Assembly: GCA_963704155.1 (NCBI GenBank)
Contig: CAVPHF010000028.1
Location: 62,001-126,000, forward strand
DNA length: 64,000 nt
Direction: 5' to 3'
Origin: Thiohalocapsa sp963704155
GTDB lineage: Bacteria > Pseudomonadota > Gammaproteobacteria > Chromatiales > Chromatiaceae
The notes below the pieces were generated by a model. That model made no database searches. It had not been told where the DNA came from and worked only from the letters and a program-made list of their open reading frames with translations. Below, one piece after another: positions 9,748 through 19,192 of the stretch. A program made the translations under genes and the position numbers. Numbering within the stretch: the stretch's first letter is position 1; each line of letters starts with the position of its first letter.

Positions 9748-10512
9748 CTAACCCAGTGCGACCGGCTCAAAGGTCGCCTGATCCGGTGCCCCATCGGCAT
9801 GCAGAAAGACCGGCTGCTGATTGAAGCCCGGATAGGCCGGAAGGGCAATGAGGCTGGATGAAAGGGTCCCGAAGTCGCGACCGTCGAGCTGAATATCCGT
9901 CAGATTCATGGCGGAGGCGGCAACCCCAGCGGCGTCGCGGTCGCGACCTTGCAGCAGCCCGACCCAACCGAACCAATCGCCGAGTTCGGGATCGGGCTCG
10001 GCGGCGCCGCGGAATGCGGGCAAGAAGCGGCTGATGCGCGGGTGCGCCATGTCGTCCAGCTCGGTGGAGGCCAGCATGTGCAGACCAGCGGGGACCGGAT
10101 GGACACGGATCTCTCCGTCTTCGCCGTGGCGCAGCCAATAGCAGTGGCGCGGATCGGCGATGATGAGATTAAAGGGGCGGTAGGCGTCCGGGTGCAGATC
10201 GGCGAGGGCGCCGGCGGCCTCGCCGGCCTCGGCATGATCAAGCGCCTCCAACACCAGCTCACCGCGGCTGCGCTTGCCGCCCTCGGGTCCGAGGCTCCCC
10301 TCACGATTCAGGACTGCCGCCACCAGACCATGGTCGTTTAGTCCGAGCCAGCTGCCGCCGCCCTCTATGTCGAGCCCGGCAACGACCTCAGGGCGATCCG
10401 GCCAATGCCGTGCGGGCGAGCGTGCCGGTCGGCCACGCAGTTCGTCGCGATTCGCCGCCAGCAGCAGCGGCCAGGCATGTCCGGGGCGGCGCAGGATGAC
10501 GAGGGTGCACAT
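9748..10512 (-). CDS. NRDE family protein (TANGO2-like)
   Basis: 254 residues starting MCTLVILRRPG, with the family-defining NRDE motif as AANRDELRGRP (about residues 19-29) and the characteristic GGGSWLGLNDHGLVAAVLNR stretch. The Cys directly after Met is conserved in the family, which has an Ntn-hydrolase-like fold; bacterial members have no firmly known reaction, and eukaryotic TANGO2 is linked to heme and lipid handling. The gene stands alone. Full length. Confidence 0.93.
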   Translation of the reverse strand: MCTLVILRRPGHAWPLLLAANRDELRGRPARSPARHWPDRPEVVAGLDIEGGGSWLGLNDHGLVAAVLNREGSLGPEGGKRSRGELVLEALDHAEAGEAAGALADLHPDAYRPFNLIIADPRHCYWLRHGEDGEIRVHPVPAGLHMLASTELDDMAHPRISRFLPAFRGAAEPDPELGDWFGWVGLLQGRDRDAAGVAASAMNLTDIQLDGRDFGTLSSSLIALPAYPGFNQQPVFLHADGAPDQATFEPVALG

Positions 10513-10631
10513 GGGAAGAAGGGCCTAGGGGGAAGCGCCGCGTCCAGAGCGCGGCTGTTAGCGACGGTTCACTAATGACCTGGACAACTCAATCCGTTGG
10601 TGGGCGGAGCGCAATCGGGGTCGGAGTCGCT

Positions 10632-10793
10632 ATCGGAATCGGAATCGAGAGAGAAGACGCCATATGGCGTTTGGCCATGAGAAGCTCCGCGAGGAGCTTG
10701 GCGGCTACTGGGTCAGTCAGTTCGATACCGATCCCGATTCCGATACCGATCCCGATTGCGATACCGATACCGATACCGATTCCGATTCCGATT
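10632..10793. repeat. 16-bp inverted repeats with hexanucleotide (CGATNC) tandem array
   Basis: ATCGGAATCGGAATCG (10632-10647) is the exact reverse complement of CGATTCCGATTCCGAT (10777-10792). The right side is part of a degenerate hexamer array (CGATNC units, about 10723-10793), the left side a shorter array of the opposite sense. A transcript would fold into a long stem enclosing the small open frame at 10664-10795. The array also reads IPIPIP or GIGIGI in other frames, which is an artefact of the hexamer. Confidence 0.9.
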
Positions 10794-10795
10794 AG
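10664..10795 (+). pseudogene. Remnant of a four-helix-bundle (S23 / 23S rRNA IVS-type) protein gene
   Basis: A 43-codon frame starts MAFGHEKL, the usual N-terminus of four-helix-bundle proteins encoded by 23S rRNA intervening sequences, and ends with an Asp-Ser/Thr/Pro repeat tail (DTDPDSDTDPD...) as seen in purple-bacterial members. The helical core of about 100 residues is missing between the two ends, so it is an internally deleted copy. An AGAGAGAAG purine run lies just upstream as a possible ribosome site. The identification rests on recalled family features and should be checked by alignment. Confidence 0.6.
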
Positions 10796-10909
10796 CTGGC
10801 TAACGACACCCAAGCCGATAAGCTGGTTAACTTATTTTTGCACCGTTACTTAGCGACGTCCGCCCTGGCCCGGGCGGCTGCTGTTGGCCAGGGTGATCAG
10901 GGCCGATAA

Positions 10910-11857
10910 TCAGGGCCGGTCGTCGACGACCTCACCCTCCTTCGGGGTGGGCATCAGGTCGACCCTACTGACACCGAGCCAGACGGCAATTGCGGTGGCG
11001 ATGTAGATGGTCGAATAGGTTCCAACCACGATACCAATGATCAGGGCCAAGGAGAACCCGCTGATGGCCTCGCCACCGAGGAAGTAGAGTGCAAACAACA
11101 CCAACAGCGTAGTTCCGGAGGTGATGATGGTACGCGACAGCGTCTGGTTGATGGAGCGGTTGCAGATCTCCAGCACCGTACCCTTGCGCATCTTGCGGAA
11201 GTTCTCGCGTATACGGTCGAAGATGACGATGGTGTCATTCAGCGAGTAACCAATGACCGCGAGCACCGCGGCCAGCACGGTGAGGTCAAACGGGATCTGC
11301 AACACCGAGAAGATGCCGACGGTAAAGAGCACGTCATGGATCAGCGCGGCGACCGCGCCCACCGCAAAGCGCCATTCGAAGCGCACCGCCACATAGATCA
11401 GGATACCGATCAGCGCGAACAGCACCGCCAAACCGCCCTGCTCGCGCAGCTCCTCGCCCACCTGCGGGCCGACGAACTCGACGCGACGCAGCTCGACCTG
11501 ACCGTCGGCGGCATCGCTCAGCGCGCGGAAGATATTATCGCTGAGCATCGCGCTGGCCTCCTCTCCCTCCTGCGGGGCGAGTCGAATCAGGATGTCGCGG
11601 CGCGACCCGAAATACTGCACCGTCGCGCCGTCGTAACCGTTCTCGATCAGCGCGGCGTTGACTGCCGCGACCTCGGTGGGGTTCTCGTAGCCGACCTCGA
11701 TCAGCGTACCGCCGGTGAAGTCGAGACCGAGGTTGAAACCGCGCACGAGCATGAACGCGAGAAAGAGCACGAGCAAGACCGACGAGCCAATCGCCGCGAT
11801 GCGGCGTTTGCCCATGAAGTCGATGTCGAGTTCCTTCAGGATCTGCGCATGGGACAT
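10910..11857 (-). CDS. secF: Protein translocase subunit SecF
   Basis: 315 residues with six membrane helices and a periplasmic domain between helices 1 and 2. Family motifs are seen as LGLDFTGGTLIEVGY (about 46-60) and VIGYSLNDTIVIFDRIREN in the membrane part. With SecD it uses the proton gradient to pull exported proteins across the membrane. It begins 27 bases after the secD stop, so the order of transcription is yajC, secD, secF. Complete and of normal length. Confidence 0.98.
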   Translation of the reverse strand: MSHAQILKELDIDFMGKRRIAAIGSSVLLVLFLAFMLVRGFNLGLDFTGGTLIEVGYENPTEVAAVNAALIENGYDGATVQYFGSRRDILIRLAPQEGEEASAMLSDNIFRALSDAADGQVELRRVEFVGPQVGEELREQGGLAVLFALIGILIYVAVRFEWRFAVGAVAALIHDVLFTVGIFSVLQIPFDLTVLAAVLAVIGYSLNDTIVIFDRIRENFRKMRKGTVLEICNRSINQTLSRTIITSGTTLLVLFALYFLGGEAISGFSLALIIGIVVGTYSTIYIATAIAVWLGVSRVDLMPTPKEGEVVDDRP

Positions 11858-11884
11858 GACTGAAACTCCGTGATGATGGCGGCG

Positions 11885-13741
11885 TCAGATGGCAAGGCGC
11901 TTGACCCGCCGCCCGCCGTAGATCAGGTTGATCAGCGCACGTGAGCCGAGGATGGCGGTAAACATCGACGTCACAATGCCGATGAACAACGTGACGGCAA
12001 AGCCCTTGATCGGCCCAGTGCCGAAACTGAACAGGACGACGGCCGCGATCAGCGTGGTGATATTGGCATCGACGATGGTCGACAACGCCTTGTCATAGCC
12101 GGCGTGGATACTCGCCTGCGGGCTGCTGCCGTTGCGTATCTCTTCACGAATACGCTCGAAGATCAGTACATTGGCGTCCACCGCCATGCCGACCGTGAGC
12201 ACGATACCGGCGATGCCGGGCAAGGTCAGCGTGGCCTGCAGCATGGACAGCACGGCGACGATCATGACCAGGTTCACGACCAGTACCAGATCGGCCACCA
12301 GCCCGAAGATACGGTAATACAGCGCCATGAACACCACGACCAAGGCAAGACCGATCAGCACCGAGCGGAAGCCCTGATCGACATTGTCCTGGCCGAGGCT
12401 CGGGCCGATGGTGCGCTCCTCGACGATCTCGATGGGCGCGGCCAAGGCGCCGGCACGCAGCAGCAGGGCCAGGTTGTGCGCCTCGTCGGAGCTGTCCAGG
12501 CCAGTGGTCTGGAAACGCCGTCCGAAAGGCTCGAGAATATTGGCGACGCTGATCACCTCCTCGCTGCGCACCCGCTCCTTTACCGGCTCGCCGTCGACCA
12601 TCCGGGTCAGCGAGCGGTTTTCGATAAAGACCACCGCCATCGGCTTGCCGACGTTCTCGGTGGTCATGCTGCGCATGCGCCGAGCGCCCTGCCCGTCCAG
12701 ATTGACGAACACCGCCGGCGAACCGGATTGCTGGTCGAAGCCGGCGGAGGCATCGGTGATCTGATCACCGGTGACGATGACGCGGCGCTTCAGCAGGATC
12801 GGGCGTCCGTCGCGCTCGCGGTAGAGCGCCGAGCCAACGGGCACGCGGCCTTCCAGCGCATCCTGGACGTCGTGCTCGGTATCCACGAGCCGGTACTCGA
12901 GCGTGGCGGTGGCGCCAAGCAGCTCTTTCAGCCGCGCCGGGTCCTGCGCGCCTGGTAGTTGCACAACGATGCGCCGATCACCCTGGCGTTGGATGATGGG
13001 CTCAGCGACTCCCAGCGCGTTAACGCGGTTGCGCAGCGTCGTGATGTTCTGCTGCAGCGCAAAGGTCTTGACCTGTTGCTGTATCGCCGGCGGCAGCGCC
13101 GCGTAGACGAAGTAGTTGCCGTTGTCGCGGTCCGTCTCGATTGTCAGGTCGCGGAATTCCTTGCGAATAATGTCCTCGGCCTGGTCGCGCGCGTCCTCGT
13201 CCTTGAAGCGCACGGCAATGCGCCCGCCGTCGCGCGTGACCGTCAAATAGCGCACCTTCTCCTTACGCAGCTCGGTGCGGATATCACCGGTGTAGCGCTC
13301 GAGCGCCTGGTCGACGGCCGCTTCCATGTCGACATCGATCAGTACGTGGATACCGCCGCGAAGGTCGAGCCCAAGGAACATCGGCTGCGCGCCCAGCGCG
13401 GCCAGCCAGCCCGGCAGATCCGGCGCCGTGGTCAGTGCGCTGTTGTAGCGGTCCGACATGGCCTGCGTCAGGGCCTCCTGCCCGCGCAATTGCTCGGATG
13501 GCGTCGTAAAGCGCACCAACAGCTTGCCGCCCTCGATCTGTTCGACCGCTTTGACGGGTACTCCGGCGTTCTCCATCGCCGCCTTCACTTCGCCGACGCT
13601 GGCCTCGGTGACGGCGTTGTCGCGGGTGCCTGAGACCTCCATGGACGGGTCCTGGGAAAAAAGGTTGGGCAGCGCGAACAGCAGCGCGGCCAGGATCACG
13701 GCCAGGATCAGCAGATTCTTCCACAACGGAAAGTGATTCAT
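11885..13741 (-). CDS. secD: Protein translocase subunit SecD
   Basis: 618 residues, the usual length for a gammaproteobacterial SecD. Helix 1 is at the N-terminus, then a large periplasmic region with LGLDLRGGIHVLIDVD (about 122-137), then five further helices containing MAVDANVLIFERIREEI. SecD acts with SecF and YajC at the SecYEG channel in late translocation steps. Upstream, 180 bases separate it from yajC; no gene is seen there. Confidence 0.98.
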   Translation of the reverse strand: MNHFPLWKNLLILAVILAALLFALPNLFSQDPSMEVSGTRDNAVTEASVGEVKAAMENAGVPVKAVEQIEGGKLLVRFTTPSEQLRGQEALTQAMSDRYNSALTTAPDLPGWLAALGAQPMFLGLDLRGGIHVLIDVDMEAAVDQALERYTGDIRTELRKEKVRYLTVTRDGGRIAVRFKDEDARDQAEDIIRKEFRDLTIETDRDNGNYFVYAALPPAIQQQVKTFALQQNITTLRNRVNALGVAEPIIQRQGDRRIVVQLPGAQDPARLKELLGATATLEYRLVDTEHDVQDALEGRVPVGSALYRERDGRPILLKRRVIVTGDQITDASAGFDQQSGSPAVFVNLDGQGARRMRSMTTENVGKPMAVVFIENRSLTRMVDGEPVKERVRSEEVISVANILEPFGRRFQTTGLDSSDEAHNLALLLRAGALAAPIEIVEERTIGPSLGQDNVDQGFRSVLIGLALVVVFMALYYRIFGLVADLVLVVNLVMIVAVLSMLQATLTLPGIAGIVLTVGMAVDANVLIFERIREEIRNGSSPQASIHAGYDKALSTIVDANITTLIAAVVLFSFGTGPIKGFAVTLFIGIVTSMFTAILGSRALINLIYGGRRVKRLAI

Positions 13742-13921
13742 CGCGGGTGTCCTTAGGATGCGGGACGGGCGGGCGCGCCGATGGCGGAGTGGATATGAGA
13801 CCGCCGCGCCGGCCTGATATTGCAGGCGCGCGGACCTTGTGCAAGCCCGAGACCGATCAGGCGCCCTCGGGGTGGCCGGCGGGCGGGCAGCACGCCTGCC
13901 GGTCTGTCGTTGGCCTTGCCT

Positions 13922-14248
13922 TCAGAGTTCCTTCAGCGAGCCCTTCGGCAGCACGGCCTCGACGGCCTGACGGCGGATCTTGATGACCACGTTGTCGGAG
14001 ACCTCGAGCTGCGCGAAGTTGTCCCCGAGCTCGACCACGCGACCGGCGACACCACCCATGGTGACCACCTCGTCACCCTTGGAGAGCCCCTCGACCAGCG
14101 CCTTATGCTCCTTTTGGCGTTTGATCTGCGGCCGAATCATCAGAAAATAGAGAATGACGATCAGGCCAATCGGAAACAGCAGACCTAGCAGACCCCCTGT
14201 CGGATCGCCCTGACCTTGTGCGTAGGCGTCGGAAATGAAGAAGCTCAT
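13922..14248 (-). CDS. yajC: Preprotein translocase subunit YajC
   Basis: 108 residues: a short N-terminus, one membrane helix (LLGLLFPIGLIVILYFLMI, about 20-38), then a basic cytoplasmic segment IRPQIKRQKEHKALVEGLSKGDEVVTMGGVAG typical of YajC. It is the small accessory partner of SecDF. Lies 57 bases after tgt in the same direction. Confidence 0.97.
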   Translation of the reverse strand: MSFFISDAYAQGQGDPTGGLLGLLFPIGLIVILYFLMIRPQIKRQKEHKALVEGLSKGDEVVTMGGVAGRVVELGDNFAQLEVSDNVVIKIRRQAVEAVLPKGSLKEL

Positions 14249-14305
14249 GGTAACTCCGTAATCAACTGGGCTGACAAGCTCACCGCGGTGACGAACAGCC
14301 CCGTA

Positions 14306-15406
14306 TTATGACATATCCCGGCGGGCAAAGAAGTCCGCGACGAAGGCGCCGAGCCGCTCGCCGGCGATCGCCTCGCGCAGGCCGCGCATCAGGTCCTGAT
14401 AGTAGGCGAGGTTGTGAATGGTATTGAGCCGGCTGCCGAGTATCTCGTTGCACTTGTCCAGGTGATGCAGGTACGCGCGACTATAGTTGCGGCAGGTGTA
14501 ACAGGCGCAGTCCGCGTCAAGCGGCCCGGTATCGCGCTTGTGCACGGCATTGCGGATGCGCACGGTACCGGCGGCGGTGAAGAGATGGCCATTGCGGGCG
14601 TTTCGGGTCGGCATGACGCAGTCGAACATATCGATGCCGCGCTGCACGGCCGCTACAATGTCTTCCGGCTTACCGACGCCCATCAAGTAACGCGGGCTGT
14701 CGGACGGTAGACGCTCGGCGAGGAAATCCAGCACCTTCAGGCGCTCCGCCGGCGGCTCTCCGACAGATAGACCACCGACCGCGTAACCGTCGAAACCAAG
14801 CTCGAGCAATCCGTCGAGCGAGGCGGCGCGCAGCTCTGAATACATGCCGCCTTGATTGATACCGAACAGCGCCGCCGGGTTGTCCGCATGCGCCGTGCGG
14901 CAGCGCGCCGCCCAACGCAGCGACATCTCCATTGAGGCGCGCGCCTGCTCTGGTGTCGCCGGATACGGCGTACAGTCGTCAAAGATCATGACGATGTCCG
15001 AGCCAAAGGCCCGCTGCACGGCCATCGACTCCTCGGGACCCATGAATACCGGGCTGCCGTCGACCGGCGAGCGGAAGTGCACGCCGCGCTCGGTGATCTT
15101 GCGCAGCGGACCGAGACTGAAGACCTGAAAACCGCCGGAATCGGTCAGGATCGGGCGCGGCCAGTGCATGAAATCGTGCAAATCGCCATGGGCGGCGATC
15201 ACCTCGACACCCGGGCGCGCCAGCAGATGAAAGGTGTTGCCCAGCACGATCTGCGCACCGATCCGCTCCAGTTCCTCCGGCGTCATCCCCTTGACCGTGC
15301 CATAGGTGCCGACGGGCATGAAGGCCGGGGTCTCGACCAGGCCGCGCGCGAAGGTCAGACAACCGCGGCGGGCGGCGCCGTCGGTGGCAAGCAGTTCAAA
15401 GCGCAT
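14306..15406 (-). CDS. tgt: Queuine tRNA-ribosyltransferase (tRNA-guanine transglycosylase)
   Basis: 366 residues from ATG 15406 (MRFELLATDG), which aligns with known Tgt starts; two more in-frame ATGs lie at 15412 and 15415. Tgt exchanges guanine-34 of GUN-anticodon tRNAs for the queuosine precursor preQ1. Catalytic-region motifs are intact: LTDSGGFQVFSLG, DDCTPYPA, GVGKPEDIVAAVQRGIDMFDCVMPTRNARNG, and the zinc site CACYTCRNYSRAYLHHL. The start overlaps the end of the HAD hydrolase gene by 11 bases. The partner queA is not adjacent but lies at 51-52 kb. Confidence 0.98.
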   Translation of the reverse strand: MRFELLATDGAARRGCLTFARGLVETPAFMPVGTYGTVKGMTPEELERIGAQIVLGNTFHLLARPGVEVIAAHGDLHDFMHWPRPILTDSGGFQVFSLGPLRKITERGVHFRSPVDGSPVFMGPEESMAVQRAFGSDIVMIFDDCTPYPATPEQARASMEMSLRWAARCRTAHADNPAALFGINQGGMYSELRAASLDGLLELGFDGYAVGGLSVGEPPAERLKVLDFLAERLPSDSPRYLMGVGKPEDIVAAVQRGIDMFDCVMPTRNARNGHLFTAAGTVRIRNAVHKRDTGPLDADCACYTCRNYSRAYLHHLDKCNEILGSRLNTIHNLAYYQDLMRGLREAIAGERLGAFVADFFARRDMS

Positions 15407-16109
15407 CGGCATCACGGGGCTGGGCTTGGGTGTCGAGCCAAGCGACCAGGGCCTCTAGGTCGGCGATCTCCAACGCCGGCGGTTCCAGATCGTCGGGCCA
15501 GCGCTGACCATCGCGGTTGATCCAAACGGCGTCGATGCCGACCCGCCGGGCAGCCTCGACATCGCGCAGCGGATCATCGCCAACATGCAGCGTCTGGCCA
15601 GGCTGGGCGCCGGCCCAGCGCATGGCGAGTTCGAACATGGCTGGCTCCGGCTTCGCGGCGCCGGCCTCGGCAGCGGTTAGAGACCGATGAAAGACATCAC
15701 GCAGCGGTGTTTTATGTACCTCGGCATTGCCGTTGGTCAGGGCCACCAAACGATAACGATCACGCAGCCGCTGCAGCGCGGCCGGCACATCGGCGTAGGG
15801 CTGTACCAGATTGCGCCGCTGCTGGAACAGCGCCATCGCGTCGTCCGCCAAGCCCGTGTCGTAACCGAACTCGTCCAGCAACAGGCGCAGCGCCAACAAA
15901 CGCAAGGCGGTCACATCATGGGCGATCTCGGGGCTGGCCTGCATCAGCGCGCACCGGTGCTCGCGCAGGCTGGCCGCATCGTGCGCCGCGGTCAAGCGCG
16001 GTGCTCGCGCCTCCAGCCAGGCGTAAAGCGCGTCCTCGGCGTCTCTGATGACCGGTGCACAAGGCCAAAGCGTGTCATCGAGATCAATCGTGATCAGCCG
16101 AATGCGCAT
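15396..16109 (-). CDS. HAD superfamily hydrolase
   Basis: 237 residues from ATG 16109 (MRIRLITIDLDDTLW). HAD motif I is DLDDT, motif II is in LVALTNGN, and the Lys and acidic motifs III/IV are in AAKPEPAMF and HVGDDPLRDVEAA. This is the YigB/YjjG-like class of phosphatases, often acting on FMN or nucleotide phosphates; the substrate here is not known. It overlaps tgt by 11 bases, so the two are translationally linked. Confidence 0.92.
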   Translation of the reverse strand: MRIRLITIDLDDTLWPCAPVIRDAEDALYAWLEARAPRLTAAHDAASLREHRCALMQASPEIAHDVTALRLLALRLLLDEFGYDTGLADDAMALFQQRRNLVQPYADVPAALQRLRDRYRLVALTNGNAEVHKTPLRDVFHRSLTAAEAGAAKPEPAMFELAMRWAGAQPGQTLHVGDDPLRDVEAARRVGIDAVWINRDGQRWPDDLEPPALEIADLEALVAWLDTQAQPRDADAL

Positions 16110-16255
16110 GTCGTCGTCAACTCCGCGTGCTCTAGGATCGAATAAACATGACCGCACGGCCGGCTTGGCAACTCGGCCCAAGCGCCCAATTGTGAACCGA
16201 CAACGGGGGCAGTGGAAGCTGCTGCGCAATGCACAGACCTAGTGAGGCCAATGCC

Positions 16256-16903
16256 ATGTTCATGTTTCGTAAGAAGACCGAGATGCCGACCGCCGAGCAG
16301 GCACTGCCTGGCCGCGATACGCCGATGGCGGTCAACAACAAACACTATGTGAACGGCAATCCGGTCCGACCGCCGTTCCCGGAGGGCATGGCCACGACGC
16401 TGTTCGGTCTTGGTTGCTTCTGGGGCGCCGAACGCCTGTTCTGGCAACTCCCCGGCGTGTACACAACCGCCGTCGGCTATGCCGGCGGTCTGACGCCGAA
16501 CCCAACCTATGACGAGGTCTGCTCGGGTCTCACGGGCCATAACGAGGTGGTCCTGGTCGTCTATGATCCGAGCCGCATCGACTACCAACAGCTCATGAAG
16601 GTCTTCTGGGAAGGACACGATCCGACGCAAGGGATGCGCCAAGGCAATGACGTCGGTACCCAGTACCGCTCGGGCATCTACTGCCAGGACGACGAGCAAC
16701 TGGCGGCGGCGCAGGCGAGCCGCGAGCGCTACCAACAGGCGCTGCGTGACAGGGATCGCGACCTTAGCATCACGACCGAAATCCTACCCGCGCCGGCGTT
16801 CTACTACGCCGAGGACTACCACCAGCAATATCTGGCCAAGAACCCAGGCGGCTACTGCGGGCACGGCGGCTGCGGCGTCCACTATCCGCAACCCAAGCCA
16901 TAG
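16256..16903 (+). CDS. msrA: Peptide methionine-S-sulfoxide reductase MsrA
   Basis: 215 residues from ATG 16256. It reduces methionine-S-sulfoxide in oxidised proteins with thioredoxin. The active-site motif is GLGCFWGAERLFW (Cys about 54), followed by the typical VGYAGG, TGHNEVVLVVYDP and EDYHQQYL. The C-terminal GYCGHGGCG Cys pair are probable resolving residues. The N-terminal 45 residues match the longer MsrA class (MPTAEQALPGRDTPM). Stands alone. Confidence 0.97.
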   Translation: MFMFRKKTEMPTAEQALPGRDTPMAVNNKHYVNGNPVRPPFPEGMATTLFGLGCFWGAERLFWQLPGVYTTAVGYAGGLTPNPTYDEVCSGLTGHNEVVLVVYDPSRIDYQQLMKVFWEGHDPTQGMRQGNDVGTQYRSGIYCQDDEQLAAAQASRERYQQALRDRDRDLSITTEILPAPAFYYAEDYHQQYLAKNPGGYCGHGGCGVHYPQPKP

Positions 16904-16970
16904 GCGCCTGCTGGACGTCCGGCAGGGCGCGGGCGTCGTCGCTGTACTTGCCGATCGCGATGCTGTTGCA

Positions 16971-18782
16971 TCAGTCCTTCTGCGCCAAAACCGTTGGCAG
17001 GACTCCCTTGGCAATCCGCTTTGTCAGGGTGTAGATGCGTCGCATCTGGTCCACGAAGGACATCTGCATCCGAACCAGCTCGATGTAGTTGGGATCATCG
17101 GTACCCAGATGCTCCGCCTTGCGGCTCAGCACGCGGTCGGCTTGCTGGCGCAGCATTTCCTTCATCATCACCACGGCTTCGGCGGCGTTTTGGTCATCAT
17201 CGCGGATCGCTTTCACCGTGAGCTCCACCGACTTCAAGGTCGACTCGTAGAGCTCGATCAGCATTTGCCGAGTCTCCTCGCTGCCCTTCCCAGAGAGTCC
17301 GACCGCCTTGTGTGCGAGTCCGACGATGTCGGTTTCGATCACGTCTGCCAGGCTCTCCAGGTTGTCGGTGGCTGTCACGAGCAGCTGAAACTCGGCACTG
17401 TCGCGTTCCGACAGCAGACCGCGACGCAGTTTGCCCATGTACGTAAGGATCGCGGCCTCCAGAATGTCCACCTCATCATCTCGGCGTGCAATGGACTCCA
17501 TCCGCTTTAGGTCTCGCTCCTTAAAGGCGTCGCCCGCGTCTTTCAGCATCTCCACGGCGATTCCGCCCATCCTTCCCAGCTCCAAGCGCACCTGCTGAAA
17601 AGCCACCGCGGGTGAGGCCAGCGCGGCTTGGTTGAGGAACTCCGGCTCGATGATCACACCGGCCGATGTCTCGCGCTCCGGAATCAGGCGCTCCGCGATG
17701 CGCGCGAACACCCCGGTGAAGCCGATAAAGAGCAGGGTGTTGATGACATTGAACAAGGTGTTGGCGTTGGCGATCTGACGCGGCACCTCGGCAGCGGCGC
17801 GAGCGCTTCCTTCGAGCGTGGGGCTGCTGGGGGAGATCCAGACCGCCAGCTCCACCAGGAGCCCGATGATGGGCAGCCAGATCAGCGTGCCCAAAACGTT
17901 GAACATCACATGGATTGCCGAGGCGCGCAGGGCATCTGTGGATTTGGCGCTCAGGAAGCCCATCACCGCGGTAGTGACTGCCGTGCCGATGTTGGCACCC
18001 AGGGCCAATGCGATGCCGGCAGGCAGGCCCAGCAAGCCCTCACTGGCCATGGCGATGGCAATGCCCACGGTGGCGGCGGATGACTGAACGATGGCGGTGA
18101 ACACCGCACCCGCCAGGATACCTGCCATCGGCGTTTCCAGACCCTCGAGGATCAGCAGGAACGGCTCGTAGCTGCGCAATGGGGTCATGGCGCTGCTCAT
18201 GACGCCCATGCCGTAGAACACCAGGCCGATGCCCATGATCATCATGCCGTAATACTTGGTCTTGTCCGCCTTGGCGCTGTAGGTCATGAAGAAGCCGATG
18301 GCCACCGGCCCCAGCGAGTAAGCCGACAGATTGAACGCCAACAACTGCGCCGTCACGGTGCTGCCGATGTTGGCCCCCATGATGACCCCCACCGACTGAC
18401 TCAGTGTCATCATGCCGCCGCTGATGAAGCCCACCACCAGCAGCGTCGTCACCGTGGACGAATTGAGCACACCAGTGATAAAGGCGCCGGTAAGCGCCCC
18501 CTTGAAGCGGTTGGTCGTGAGGCTGGCAAGCACGTTTTTAAGCGTGTCGCCCGCGGCCTTGGTCATGCCCTCGGAGAGCAACTGCAGACCACCGAGAAAC
18601 AAGGCAACGCCGCCGAACAGACCCAGAAACAATTGCAACCAATCCGGTTGATTGGCGGCGGCTTCAGCATCCGCGGCGAAGACCACGAAGGCGATCATCA
18701 GGAGCCCCAAGGCTATCCCAGCGCGGACCATTTGTGCGCCCACTCTTCGGACCGCGGTCTGATCGATCTGCATGCAAGCCAT
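16971..18782 (-). CDS. Na+/phosphate cotransporter family protein with PhoU-like domain
   Basis: 603 residues from ATG 18782, preceded by GAGGG at proper distance; the longer open frame upstream is not coding in character. After a signal-like hydrophobic segment come two Na/Pi repeats with the QSSA-type motif (TAIVQSSAATVGIAIAMAS) and its counterpart (GVLNSSTVTTLLVVGF), and ALGANIGTAVTT. The C-terminal 200 residues are a helical PhoU-like domain. The family imports phosphate with sodium, or exports excess phosphate. Convergent with msrA. Confidence 0.93.
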   Translation of the reverse strand: MACMQIDQTAVRRVGAQMVRAGIALGLLMIAFVVFAADAEAAANQPDWLQLFLGLFGGVALFLGGLQLLSEGMTKAAGDTLKNVLASLTTNRFKGALTGAFITGVLNSSTVTTLLVVGFISGGMMTLSQSVGVIMGANIGSTVTAQLLAFNLSAYSLGPVAIGFFMTYSAKADKTKYYGMMIMGIGLVFYGMGVMSSAMTPLRSYEPFLLILEGLETPMAGILAGAVFTAIVQSSAATVGIAIAMASEGLLGLPAGIALALGANIGTAVTTAVMGFLSAKSTDALRASAIHVMFNVLGTLIWLPIIGLLVELAVWISPSSPTLEGSARAAAEVPRQIANANTLFNVINTLLFIGFTGVFARIAERLIPERETSAGVIIEPEFLNQAALASPAVAFQQVRLELGRMGGIAVEMLKDAGDAFKERDLKRMESIARRDDEVDILEAAILTYMGKLRRGLLSERDSAEFQLLVTATDNLESLADVIETDIVGLAHKAVGLSGKGSEETRQMLIELYESTLKSVELTVKAIRDDDQNAAEAVVMMKEMLRQQADRVLSRKAEHLGTDDPNYIELVRMQMSFVDQMRRIYTLTKRIAKGVLPTVLAQKD

Positions 18783-19192
18783 AGTTCCCTCGTTGGTGAT
18801 GACTAAGCCAGCCTGCTTGGGTTGACGCGCGTTGCGCGGGTCTACTGACAACCACCGGGCGACGATAGGGCGCCTATATTGAGGCAGCTCGTCGCAAAGG
18901 GCGAGCGGTGTCCTCATCTCGCCCACCCGCAGGCTGCCGGACGGTGAAGTTAGCCACGTCACTGTCCTACGAGGTCGAGAGACGTCGCAGGCTATGTCTC
19001 TCCGCCAGTGCCGCTGCGCGCAGCAACGCGCGCTGGCATATCTCCAGCCGCACCGGCGCCCCCCAGCTCGTCGGTGAAGGTGCCGGCGCACGTCTTACCG
19101 GAGTCAACCTCCTTGTTTCGAAGTACTAGCTCGCAACAGCGGACTTTCCAAAGCCAGACCTGGCCGCCCCAAGAGGACTGCTTGATTGCGGC

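Noticed and set aside
10620..10800. Possible CRISPR array
   Set aside because: The repeats are contiguous hexamers without spacers.
10575..10853. Open frames reading IPIPIP or GIGIGI repeats
   Set aside because: They are translations of the CGATNC hexamer array in the wrong frames; the DSD/DTD frame with MAFGHEKL is the sensible one.
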